Origin: Fragilaria crotonensis
Lineage: Eukaryota > Bacillariophyta > Fragilariophyceae > Fragilariales > Fragilariaceae
DNA length: 64,000 nt
Assembly (NCBI GenBank): GCA_022925895.1
Contig: JAKSYS010000093.1
Coordinates: 62,001 to 126,000, forward strand
Direction of reading: 5' to 3'
Shown in pieces: positions 32,607-42,919 of the stretch. Each line of letters begins with the position of its first letter. Positions within the stretch are counted from its first letter, which is position 1. The notes below the pieces were generated by a model that was not told the origin of the DNA, ran no database searches, and saw only the letters and a program-made list of their open reading frames with translations. Position numbers and translations under genes: made by a program.

Positions 32607-33829
32607 ATGAAGTTAATCCTATCTCTCTGCGTCCTTTTTCTCTAGGCGTATGTCTTACCCTCCAAGGCGTTGACGCCGCCACTGTTGAGCATGAGGTCCC
32701 TGCCCTGTCTGACAACGACGAGGACAAGTGCATGGACGCTCCCTGACATCCAGACGCAACGTGCACCGCCATTGGTGCGGATGAATATGGCTGCAAGTGC
32801 AATGGCGACCTTGTTGGTGATGGAGTCACCGCTTGCGAGTTTCCTTGTGTTCCAATCGACGTGTCCGCCATCATGGAGTTGAAGAGGACACTCAAGAAGA
32901 AGAAGAAGATCGATGAGCCCACATGCTTCCCCGGGGACGCTATGGTAACAGTCGAGGGCAAGGGTCAGATTGAAATGCGTCATATCGAAATCGGAGACCA
33001 CGTTCTCGGTATGAATGGGAAATACACTCCTGTCTACGCTTTTGCATATCAAGCTGACCATATCACGTCAAAATTCGTTCGCATTCTCACCAATGCGACG
33101 GCTACCGGAGCCACGTCCGCTCCACTTCAGCTATCCGCTCAACATTTACTCTTCCTCCATGAACACCAGGAATTCCCCGTCTTGCCTTCCGACTTGAAGA
33201 AGGGTGATGTCCTTCTCGGTGCTGCCAACATGGAACCACTCGAGATTGTCAAGATTGAACACAATGTCATGGCCCAAGGTGTCTTCGCCCCATTGACTGC
33301 CGACGGTACCATTGCCGTCAATGGTATCGTGGCTTCGAATTATGCTTTCTTGTTGATGTCCCACAAAGATGATCCATCTGATTACATTTACTACAACTTT
33401 GGGTTGTGGGGAAATCAAAAGAAGCAGTTCAAGGTCATGACTCAGAATGGATATATGCACATGCTCTGCAGTCCCCTCCGAATTGCTGCATTCGGAATCT
33501 CACCTTGGTTTGGGACACCAGCCAACGACGAAGGAACGAACTATTTCGTTGGTGCGTTCTTCCAAGCCCACATGTGGAGGTTGGCGCAGCCTCACGCTAC
33601 CACCGCGACTGCTGCTGTTGTTTCGGCATTTGGTATTTTCATCGCCAGCGTCATGAGTGGAATCGCCTTGGTCTGCTACGCTGTCGAGTGTCTCGTTGGA
33701 CCATCCATGACTCCAGTCGTCATTGGGCTAGTTGCCATGATGGCTCTCACTTTGGTTGTCAACCAACGCAAGGAGAAGAAGACACAGATCAAGTTGAATG
33801 GAAGTGGTATGAAATTCAAAGCAGCCTAA
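32607..33829 (+). CDS. Secreted EGF-like plus Hedgehog-type Hint domain protein with C-terminal membrane segments
   Basis: I place the start at 32,607 (MKLILSLCVLF). One T appears to be missing from the T-run near 32,635; restoring it joins a textbook signal peptide to LTLQGVDA, then an EGF-like module with cysteines spaced C-x4-[TGA]-x5-C-x9-C-x-C-x11-C. The codon at the second conserved Cys (32,744-32,746) reads TGA. Reading past it, in the same frame, comes the Hint module: catalytic Cys in TCFPGDAMVTV, IEIGDHVLGMNG, SAQHLLFL and GTIAVNGIVASNYAF, the Hedgehog (Hog) pattern. Hint domains self-splice or self-cleave at the Cys. The C-terminal third has hydrophobic segments (about 33,590-33,770) ending in a Lys-rich tail. 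The stretch open without assumptions is 32,861-33,829. Confidence 0.78.
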
Positions 33830-34509
33830 GCGTTGGAAGTTGGAACGCACCAAAAATGGAACAAGTCACAACTGATATCTCATGGTTATCCTTTTAGCCT
33901 TAGTGATCACGATTGCGTAGTTCCATACAAAGTTTTCCCACTTTTACGAATAAATCCATTATTTATTGAAGGACTTTGCTTGTATCGAAGCGTATTAATG
34001 TTGCGATGAAATGCAACCCCACCGCACCGCCAACCCCCAACTTCAGTTTGCTCAAAGAAAGAGCCCCCAATGCGTACCTACTCGTAGTACACCTGCCCTT
34101 ACGTTATGTTTTCCGGGTTCATTTTGCTCGTTGAGTTGCATGTTTTATGTTACTCCAGTACGTTCAAAAGCGGATGACATGCCAGGCCGCCATTGGCTGC
34201 CATGGTGAAGGAAGTACAGTAGCAAGTCTGCTTTCCTTCATCCAGATCCCTGTTCCTCAGGACTAATCTTTATCAGGATAGGTCTAAATTACAGTGCAAT
34301 TCTCTGCGCACAAGAAAGACATTTCGGCTCATGGCAGACTAGGCCATTAAATGATTCGTCAGGCATTTGGAGCAATTTGTGGGTTAATCTTTAGAACTCT
34401 GATAACTGATAAGTCATTAAAAATTATAGCCGTAGTGACCATAGTTCTATCGGTAGAGTGCTTAGTGATAATATGAACAACAGAGAGCATCCAACCGACT
34501 TGCCCAGCA
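33830..34509. other. Intergenic spacer
   Basis: 680 bp between the EGF-Hint stop and the stop of the convergent Cgr1-like gene. AATAAA near 33,950 could be a polyadenylation signal. No supported gene. Confidence 0.45.
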
Positions 34510-35013
34510 CTATTTGGTATACGCACCAACATATTCCACCACACCTGTCTTTGGATTGAGCCTTGTCTTTTTGATTTGTCGCAATTGTTTTTTGGACAGC
34601 GCCTTGAGCGTGAGTCCGACCTTGGTAGCATTGAGAGTCTGCGCTGCCATTTGAGCTTGTTTGAATTCATTCTCTGCTCTCCGCTTTTCATTCTCCAACT
34701 TTCGTTCCTTCTTGGCAATTTTTTCTTGTCGTCGTTCTTCTCCCAATTCTGCTTGCAATTCGAGTGCTCCCTTCCGCGCCCGTCTTAATTCTTGACGTGC
34801 TTCGTATGTGGAAACTTGATTGTTCATGACAGTTTTGATCAGCGACGACGCTCTCTTTTGTGGACGAACTTTCCATTTGCGACCCGACACATTGCGGCCC
34901 TTTTCCATGTTGCGATCGACCGTGACCAATTTGACAACGTCTCCATGGAGAATCGATTTTTTGGGATCCACAGCAATGGGATTGGTTGATAGTTGGGTTG
35001 AAGAACTGCTCAT
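34510..35013 (-). CDS. Cgr1/CCDC86-family ribosome biogenesis protein, 167 aa
   Basis: A short basic protein with the family layout. An N-terminal low-complexity segment leads to GRKWKVRPQKRASSLIKT. A long charged coiled-coil follows (about 75-125, EERRQEKIAKKERKLENEK). The diagnostic C-terminus is LKALSKKQLRQIKKTRLNP. Yeast Cgr1 and human CCDC86 act in the nucleolus in pre-rRNA processing and 60S assembly; that role is transferred from the family. The frame is complete, with no intron and no sign of damage, which is notable in this window. It starts at MSSSSTQ. Confidence 0.85.
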   Translation of the reverse strand: MSSSSTQLSTNPIAVDPKKSILHGDVVKLVTVDRNMEKGRNVSGRKWKVRPQKRASSLIKTVMNNQVSTYEARQELRRARKGALELQAELGEERRQEKIAKKERKLENEKRRAENEFKQAQMAAQTLNATKVGLTLKALSKKQLRQIKKTRLNPKTGVVEYVGAYTK

Positions 35014-35505
35014 TGTTTAAATATTGATCTTGGGATGGCACAGATTAGTGGTGGGAAGGTATGATGCTCAACAGGACCACAAGTCCGCTTGAGGTTGAGC
35101 TGTTAGCACAGATGGACTGTACGAGTATGTTGGATTTGAGCCCAGTATCGAGATGAATTCGGCCGTCGAGAAGTCGAAGCGTCTTGGAAAATGGTTGACG
35201 AGTGTTCATCGGTCTGCACTGTGTTGCTGTGTTGAGATTTGACTATAGTACCAGGGAACATGTACAAGTACAGCTGGTTTTCTGTTCTAAAATCCGGGCG
35301 CACGTCCCAGTATTAATTCTACGCTAGACCGATTTCACTGCCAATATGACGTCACGAGGGCGGGACTTTGTCGTGTTGGAAGCAAGGCTTCCACAATGAG
35401 ATTTTCAAGCCGTCGTTTGCAACATTTCCATTCTAATCTATAGATTTACCTCCTGCAGTCACCTTCCTATGTAACTCAGTGAACCTACTGTTGGTGATAA
35501 ATCTA
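35014..35505. other. Intergenic spacer
   Basis: About 490 bp upstream of the Cgr1-like gene and of the decayed transposase. A short repeated AATCTATAGAT motif occurs near 35,437 and 35,499. No gene seen. Confidence 0.4.
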
Positions 35506-38500
35506 TAGATACAATGGTTGACAAAGGTAAATATGCTATTTTGACTGATGCCGTCATGCTACTTCGAACAGACATCACGTATGGTCCGAGATTGTCAAAT
35601 TGCTGGCTTCCTGCATCAACTTGGGCTGAAGCTTTAGGAGATTTGATGTCAATGCGTCCCTTGGCGTCATTGATGTAAGAAGGTTCAATACAGGGATGTC
35701 CAAGTCGGCTTCTTTCGGAGAATTGATGCACCGATTTGATGGATCAAACACAACAGGAGTGTTCAGAGTCACATACAAGAACACATTCTATTACTACTTC
35801 ACAGAGAAATCAAGGCAGATACGGTACCCATGTCCACTTAACAGTGCATGGAACGAAAAAGTAATGGAAGCAGCCGCAAATGTGCTAGTCATTCCAAGCA
35901 CAAGATCAAGACCCGCTCGACACAATGATAACTACACCTGTCAACACGGAGGCTACAACGGGAGGAAGGATCGGAGACATTGTTGAGCAATCACCGAGCA
36001 AACGAGCAAGGATAGGAGATACTGGTGCGGCCGCTGTAATGATTGCTGCTGATGCTTCTAGCTCAAGTTACTGGCCATGTAGCCCAGAGGCATACCGAGT
36101 GTTCAAACCACCAAAGAAACATGGGACAACGAATTGCGAGGATGGGAATGATACTGATTTCGATTCTGAAACTCCAATGGAAGCACTTCAGAGAAGGATT
36201 GTACTGCTTCAAAGCGTTCATGAGGAAGAAAATAATTGGAGGAATGTTGTGCAAGGTAGAGATATCGACAACGTGTGTACCAAAGCTGAGATATGCGCTG
36301 TCAGGCAAAGGGCGACGTTTCTTTGTTATGCGTACCGATTGGCTCTTGCAAAAATGAATGAATGGACGTGGCAAGACTGTTGCACTGAATCTTGTAAGGT
36401 ATTGAACACTGTTGGTATGACGCAAGCAACCTTCTATAAAACCATCGCAAATTGGAACATTGTGTTCCGTAATTTTGAATGCTTCCCAAACCCAAACTTG
36501 TCTGTTCAGTGTGGAAACGACCTCTTCCTCGAGTTCTCGAAGTGTTTCCATGCGCAAAGGAGCAGATTGTTGCATTTGGCGTCGAGAACTTGTCACATCT
36601 TTCAATTGAAGCAGTCTATCAATTCGTTCATTCGTCTGTAATCCCAAGGCTGGCTGCGTTGTGGAAACGTGAATCGGTAGTAGACGAAGATACTGCAGAA
36701 ACGTCAACATTGAGTACAAGTACTACAGCCATTAATCCTACTAGCAATCCTGTCGATGTCGATCAAGATGAGGATGATATTGCGCTATTCCTTCGCGCAC
36801 ATAGACTTAAAAACATGAGCTTCACAACAGCATGGCGCTGGATGCGATTACTCGGATTCAAGTATGATACGAGAAGGAAGAGCTTCTACGTCGATGGCCA
36901 TGAACGTGAAGATGTTGTCGCACATCGAAATGCATTCTGCAAGAACTACCTTACCGTGCTTGAGCCACGTTGTCGGCGTTGGATTCAGCTTCCACTCAGT
37001 GAAGCTGCTACGATCAAGACCTTAGACACAGATTTCGGACATCATTACTATGATATTATATCTGATGAGACTCGGGTTGAGTTTCACGTTGACTATTGGA
37101 AGAATTGCATATCAAGAATCAAAAGGGGAGAAGAGGCAGCGCGAGATGTTGAAGCAAAAACAAGCATACGAGTGTCATCATCAGTCAGGCCCTTGATGAT
37201 TATTGGTCAAGATGAGTCTGTCTTCGCGCAGTATCTACTGTCCTCCAAACAATGGGTTGGGCCAAAGGACAAGTGCCACTTCTGCCCAAGTCGGAGGGCG
37301 ATGGGTATATGCTTTCTGCGTTCGTGTCACGCGAATTCGGCTTTGGCAGGCAGATGACAGAGGATGAGTTACAAAGAGTGAATATGGCAAGGCAAACAGC
37401 AGCTCTCGGCGGTGGAAATTACCTCGATACAACAGCTGCGATGGAAATCTTGGGAACAACGAGGAAGCCGATTTTGTTGGAATCCCCTTCGTAAAATACT
37501 TGTTCATCGGAATCAATAATCAGGGTTATTGGAATTCATACCACATGAGTCTTCAGCTTGAGGATGTGGTTGATTGCCTACGAATCCTATATCCAAGCTT
37601 CGATTTTGTATTTTGTTCGATCATTCTCAGGGACACGCTCGCAAACGTGATGGTGCACTCAGTGCGATCAACATGCAAAAGAACTTTGGAGGATCAAAAC
37701 AGCAGATGAGAGACACAGTCATAATGTCACAAGAGGGTTATCTGGGCACACACTCACCAACCCTGGGCATCGGAGACACAGTCAATGGTATTCAATACTG
37801 ACGACTGTGGCCCATGGTATTTGACACCAGAGCAACGTGACTTACAACGTCATGATCGAATAATGGGAAAAGAAGCAAGCCAATTGAAAAAACAAAGAAG
37901 ACCCTTCTTGAAGAGCTCAACGAAAAGGGTGTGACGCTCCAACAAAAACGCGGGTACACTAAAGCCGAACTTCAGGAATTGGCAAGAAACAATTCAATCG
38001 AAACTCACAAAGAAGTCGACAAAATCCTATCTGGATGGGAAGGAAAATCTAAAGGCATGCTACAAGTTCTGTGGGAAAGAGGACTGATTGATCCAAGTGA
38101 GTTAGATAAATACACTGTCGACGGAAAGAAAGACACAATTTCAGGGAAGATTGACTTACGGTATTCCCTACGCCATCTCATCGCAGAGTGTGCTGATTTC
38201 AAGGATGAGGAAACGGCACTTCAGTACCTTGGATCTCAGCTGGGCATCACGGTACTTCTAACACCAAAGTTCCATGCCGAATTAGCAGGGAAGGCATTGA
38301 ATTTTGCTGGGGTCACGCAAAGGCTTTCTACCGACGGGTTCCTGTATCTCAAAAGAGGGGACGAGAGAATTTCAAACAACTTGTGAGAGATTCAACGTGT
38401 TCAATCAAGGAGTTGACCAAAGAAAGGATGGGAAAGTTTGCTTCGAGAGCACGCGCATATATTTGTACTTACCATCATCTTTTGAGAGTCAGCAGAGAAT

Positions 38501-38690
38501 GAGGCAGCAAGGTCGTACCCACAACTTCATCGCCACAAGTATAACAGAAGATCAAGGACTTCTGTACTCCGAAATCCAACGCCTGATGAAATTGTTCAAG
38601 TCTCACAGGTGTGCATTGGACTTCGATCGTGGCTTCGTCAACAGTGCACTCAAAGAAGCAAAGACAAGAAACGAGGAGGACGAGGTGTGA
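35506..38690 (+). pseudogene. DDE superfamily transposase, long but multiply frameshifted
   Basis: A single protein can be followed across at least six open stretches in changing frames. The N-terminal region is at 35,925-36,480. KSFYVDGHEREDVVAHRN lies near 36,890, and IIGQDESVF (first catalytic acid) near 37,200. LPKSEGDGYMLSAFVSREFG follows, then FDHSQGHARKRDGALSAINM (second acid, about 37,615) and MLQVLWERGLIDPSELDKYT. Then come YSLRHLIAECADFKDEETAL, PKFHAELAGK (candidate third acid, about 38,270), the next-frame match WGHAKAFYRRVPVSQKRGR and the C-terminal LTKERMGKFASRARAYICTY. The DGHERxDVV type is abundant in diatoms and fungi; I cannot assign a superfamily name with certainty. Breaks lie near 36,480, 37,280, 37,495, 37,620-37,800 and 38,300. 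Weakly coding-like sequence at 35,506-35,924 may belong to its N-terminus. Inverted ends were not found. Confidence 0.78.
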
Positions 38691-39365
38691 TCATCATGTC
38701 GACAGAGATGGATTTTTATGGTCGCAGGAGACAGCTGCTACTAAAACTTGATAAAGGATATGGAAATAATATGCGTGCATGGTACGAATTGTACACAACC
38801 TACGTTCGGACGCTTCAACGAAAAACCAGCTGTACCAGGTACCCTGGTACAATTGTATCTAGTAGTATATGCATATGCGTTGCCAAATGCTCGGAGCGCT
38901 TGGAGTACAGGTCATATGCATACAGTACCAAGTACTGAACTCCAGTACTAACTACCAGGTACTGGAGACTGGAGACTGGAGTGCTCCAGTAGAACTTAGT
39001 ACTGTAGTACTGGATTACCAAGTATTCCGAGTACTGTACTAAGAGTGAAGTACCTTCTACTGTATTTTTGGTCACTACTCTACTGTACTCCGAGTACAAG
39101 TACACTCTGCACAACCTGATGGAAAATCCAAATACCTCGTCGTCGTTTCGTTGCATGCATATCCTTGAAGAAAACTCAACTTAATCGGCTCTCTCGAATC
39201 TGGAATGATCGATCGTGCACTTCCAGTTCGGATCAGTTCACAGTTCGCAACCGCACTCCCACTTCACCCAAAGCACTAAGCACTAAGCAAAACGCATACA
39301 CAATTGACCAGATCGTTGAGGACTGATCTTTACGCTTACGCTGCGTAGTGGAGTATCATATAATC
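38691..39365. repeat. GTAC/AGTACT-rich intergenic stretch
   Basis: Between about 38,815 and 39,110 the sequence is dense in short palindromic words containing GTAC (CCAGGTACCCTGGTAC, AGTACTGTAGTACTGG, CCGAGTACAAGTAC). The pattern is irregular rather than tandem. No gene is supported. The last 200 bp lead into the ABC transporter start. Confidence 0.6.
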
Positions 39366-41664
39366 ATGGCAAAGTTCCTCGTGCAGGCGTGTGTGCTCCT
39401 CATCTTGTTGCAGCACTCACAGCATCATGCTGTGCAAGGTCAAAGGACCTTAGTATCACTCTCCAAGAAACTCAAGTTTTTGACCAGCTCGGATAGTACC
39501 AAGAAGAAAACCGCAACTACGACTGCCCCACTACCCTTTGCGGAAAAAGGTAAGGGCCATTTCTGGGACCGAGATTGGGATTTCAACTTCGATTCCGATG
39601 ACATTACGGCAATCGGTATCACCCTGTTGCTCGTGGTCTCCTCCGCGATACTGATGAGGCTGCGAGCACTTGGTGAGTAGAGAACTTACCGTGCTGCGTG
39701 CGAACAGAATCACTACCCTCACCATAGCCTGGTTGTTGAACGTTTATACAACACACTCACCCTCTCGTCATCGTGACCCCACATTGACAGATACGACTTC
39801 TACCGATTCCGATGTTGAAACTGATCTCCATAACGCTAAAGTGGTTTTATCCTTCAAGGGTATTCATTTGGAGATGAAACCTAAAAACAAGAAACAGCCG
39901 CCTCGTTTGATCCTGGATGGGAGCATTCGTGGTGTGGCCAAACCGGGTCGGTTGTTGGCAATCATGGGGCCCAGTGGGAGTGGAAAGTCCACACTTCTCG
40001 ATGCACTGGCTGGAAAGATTAAGTATTCACCCAAACTATCGCTTCATGGGCGCCGATACTTGAATGATGAACTCGTATCCGGTGATTCCCAAATCCCAGC
40101 CGCGTACATTCAGCAGGATACCAATTTCTTTCCACACATGACTGTCAAGGAAACATTGGATTTTAGAGTCGAACTCAAGGTAGGGTCGTCCTTGACAAAA
40201 CGAGAACGAGATAAATTGGTGGCGGATCTTATGGATCAATTGAATTTATCCATTTCCGCCAATACCATTGTCGGGAATAACAAAGTCCGCGGATTGTCGG
40301 GAGGTGAACGGAAACGACTTTCGATAGCCTGTGAGATGATTTCGTCTCCTTCCATTATCTTTCTCGACGAACCAACATCGGGCTTGGATTCCTATCAAGC
40401 CATGCAGGTGGTGGAAACCTTGCGGAAACTAGCAGATGCTGGCAAGACAGTAATTGCTGTCATTCATCAACCATCCCAACAAGCGTTTGCGCAATTCGAT
40501 GATCTCTTGTTGTTGTCCGAAGGCAAACAAATGTACTTTGGTCCAGTCAGTAAGGTGCGATCGTATATGGAGAGTTTAGGGTACAAGGCATCGTCGGAGA
40601 CTGGAACAGCGGAACATATTTTGGATTGTATCTCCAAGGTCAATTCGCCGGACAAGGATGCCGAACAGGAGTCATTGGATCGCATCCTCCACTTGGCTTC
40701 AAGTGCTGCTGGCATTGGTGAGCACATCTTGGAACTCCCCAAAACAGACGCAACAAAGGAAAAGGAGAAGCGCTTTGCCGCCATTGGAGGCACCAGACCG
40801 AAGGCCAACCTCTTGCGTCAATTCAAATTGCTCTTGGGTCGATCCCTGAGCGAAACCTTTCGTGGAAAGGGGGCAATCATCATCAAGGTAGTTCAACAAG
40901 TGACGTTGGGTGTCATTTACGGTGGTATCTACAAATTGAAGAACAATCAAGCTTCCATTCAAGATCGAATCGGCCTCTTGTCCTTGATTGTCATTGGCGC
41001 CAACAACATGGCCATGGCTGGAACGATACGTGCCTTTCCCAAAGAAAAAACCATTATTACCGGAGAGATTGGCTCCAAACTCTACATGACGCTGCCTTAC
41101 TTTTTCGCCAAGGCCATTGCCGAAATCCCTCTTATTGCTTCGTTATCTGCTCTATTCGGTGGCATTGTCTACTCCTTGACTGGCCTGCAGCGCTCACGAG
41201 CCAAGTTTCAAAACTTTTTGGGTCTTGTGAGTTTACACACCATCGCGTCGGAAGCGATTGGTCTCATGATTGGATCCATCTCGTCGAGCAGTGATGTGGC
41301 ATTGGCGCTCTTCCCACCGATTGTTGTGTTGAATATCATCTTCGATGGTAAGAACATTTCGGAAGAGAATATTCCCAAACTCTTGAGATGGCTTCCCAAG
41401 ATTGGCCTTGTCCGGTGGGGATTTGAGGGGTTGGCGATTAATGAATTTCAGGGCCTCAAATTTGACACGGGTGGCCCACGACGCGGACCAGTCACCAAGA
41501 CGGGAGAAGAAGCACTGGAACGATTCGGATTGTTGGGATCCAGTGTCGGGCAGGTTGCCAAGGTACAACTCATGATGATTGGCACCTGTTGGATGATGAG
41601 CTACCTAGGCCTGAGCTTGACGCGACAAAAGTATCAATACATGGCGAACAAGCCCGAGGAATAA
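39366..41664 (+). CDS. ABCG (WHITE-type) half-transporter, 747 aa, two exons
   Basis: Join 39,366-39,672 and 39,728-41,664. The 55-bp intron runs GTGAGT to CACCATAG and completes a split GCC codon. The first exon encodes a signal-like start (MAKFLVQACVLLILL) and one hydrophobic segment (GITLLLVVSSAILM). The ATPase domain contains Walker A GPSGSGKST (183-191), ABC signature LSGGERKR (292-299), Walker B IIFLDEP (312-318) and the switch His in VIHQPS (349). The membrane domain follows (from about 450), with hydrophobic segments such as KVVQQVTLGVIYGGIYKL and IGLMIGSISSSSDVALALF. The domain order nucleotide-binding then membrane defines the G subfamily, which exports lipids, sterols and hydrophobic compounds as dimers. 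The substrate is unknown. The start at 39,366 is preferred over the in-frame Met six codons upstream for the signal-like N-terminus. The frame is intact. Confidence 0.92.
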
Positions 41665-41920
41665 AGTTAGACAAGGGTTGGTCAAGCTACGATAGGCATA
41701 CCCGCTACTACCAGGTACCGTAGACGTAGCATGCGAGGAATGTGACACGAGCCTTACGGCATTTTATTATAAATTTACCCTCAACGGAGGTATACACAAT
41801 ATTGATTCGTTATGGTTCCGCTTTCTGCGCTTGTATCGTGTGAATGCGAATGGGAAGCCAATCCTGCATTTTATGGACTTCGTACGTCGTATTTCCCCAG
41901 ACAACGCAAGTCCCATCACC

Positions 41921-42919
41921 TTATCCGTGATACTGATAATGATCATATCCATGAGTTGTGTAGGTCGGATCGGCGTAATGATGTGGCATGGCAGCAGCAT
42001 CGTACATGTCATGTTGATGCAAGTATTGCTGGGCCACCTGCGACTGGGCTGCTGGTTCGGCGGTCGCCTTGTGAGCCATGTATTTCTGCATCTCATGGTT
42101 GAAGCGAATCTTATCTTCGGCGGCCATATCTTCGTACTTTTTCTTCTCTTCAGGAGTCAATGCTCTCCAGCGTTCGCCCATGAGAGTGCCGAGTTCGACG
42201 AATTTGATTCCTGGATATTCCTTCATGATTTGAGGGCGGGTATCAAAGGTGAAAAAGACAAAGGATCCGCGGGCACGCTTAGGAGCAGCAGGGTCCTTGA
42301 CTTTCTTGACCTTGCGATGTTGAACGCGATGATCTTCAATCAAGTTTCCTTGGGCATCGTGTCCAGGGGGAGGAACATAAGATGCCATTTCGCCATCGAA
42401 GCGAGACTTGTCTTGGGAAGCACGGGCATCCCAAGTTGCCTTCTCTTCGGGCGTCAAGCACTTGTACATGGCCGATGTGTACTTGGCGAGCTGGCCAAAG
42501 GTCATGCCTGGATTCTCTCGCCGGAACTGATCGCGCATGGCGTTCTGGTAGAGAAGGTAGGCAGACATGTTTCTCTTGGGAGCATTGGGGTCGCGCTCTG
42601 GCTTTCCTCGGCGGCCTCCGGAAGCGCGACCGGTGAATGTCATGACAGCATCTCCCTTGGCATCGTATCCTGGTGGGGGAACGTAGTTGGCAAGTTCTTG
42701 AAGATAACGAGCCTTGTCAGCTTCAGCACGAGCAACCCAAGCTTCCTTTTCTTCAGGAGAAAGCTCGGCGTACATGGCAGATGTGTACTTTGCAAGTTGT
42801 CCGAAGGTCATTCCTGGATTCTGAGCCTTGAAAGTTTCACGCATGGCATTCTGATAGAGCAAATAAGCTGACATGTTGCGCTTTGGTGCGCCGGGGTCGC
42901 GAGGAGCCTTCTTTACCAT
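41921..42919 (-). CDS. Three-HMG-box chromatin protein, 332 aa
   Basis: Three HMG boxes of the Nhp6/HMGB type at about residues 11-78, 113-182 and 212-281. Boxes 1 and 2 are close duplicates (both APKRNMSAYLLYQNAMR and NPGMTFGQLAKYTSAMY). Box 3 is more diverged (APKRARGSFVFFTFDTRPQ, FVELGTLMGERWRALTPEEK). PNYVPPPG-like linkers (NYVPPPGYDAKGD, SYVPPPGHDAQGN) follow boxes 1 and 2. The tail is rich in His, Gln and Tyr (HHYADPTYTTHGYDHYQYHG). Such proteins bend DNA in the minor groove and act in the nucleus; the box number differs from the one- and two-box forms of yeast and animals. The start is the Met before VKKAPRDPGAPKR. Intact and single-exon. It is convergent with the ABC transporter; 256 bp separate their stops. 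Confidence 0.93.
   Translation of the reverse strand: MVKKAPRDPGAPKRNMSAYLLYQNAMRETFKAQNPGMTFGQLAKYTSAMYAELSPEEKEAWVARAEADKARYLQELANYVPPPGYDAKGDAVMTFTGRASGGRRGKPERDPNAPKRNMSAYLLYQNAMRDQFRRENPGMTFGQLAKYTSAMYKCLTPEEKATWDARASQDKSRFDGEMASYVPPPGHDAQGNLIEDHRVQHRKVKKVKDPAAPKRARGSFVFFTFDTRPQIMKEYPGIKFVELGTLMGERWRALTPEEKKKYEDMAAEDKIRFNHEMQKYMAHKATAEPAAQSQVAQQYLHQHDMYDAAAMPHHYADPTYTTHGYDHYQYHG

Noticed and set aside
33406-33897. 163-codon plus-strand frame overlapping the Hint gene
   Set aside because: It is a shadow of the Hint coding frame, which has recognisable family motifs.
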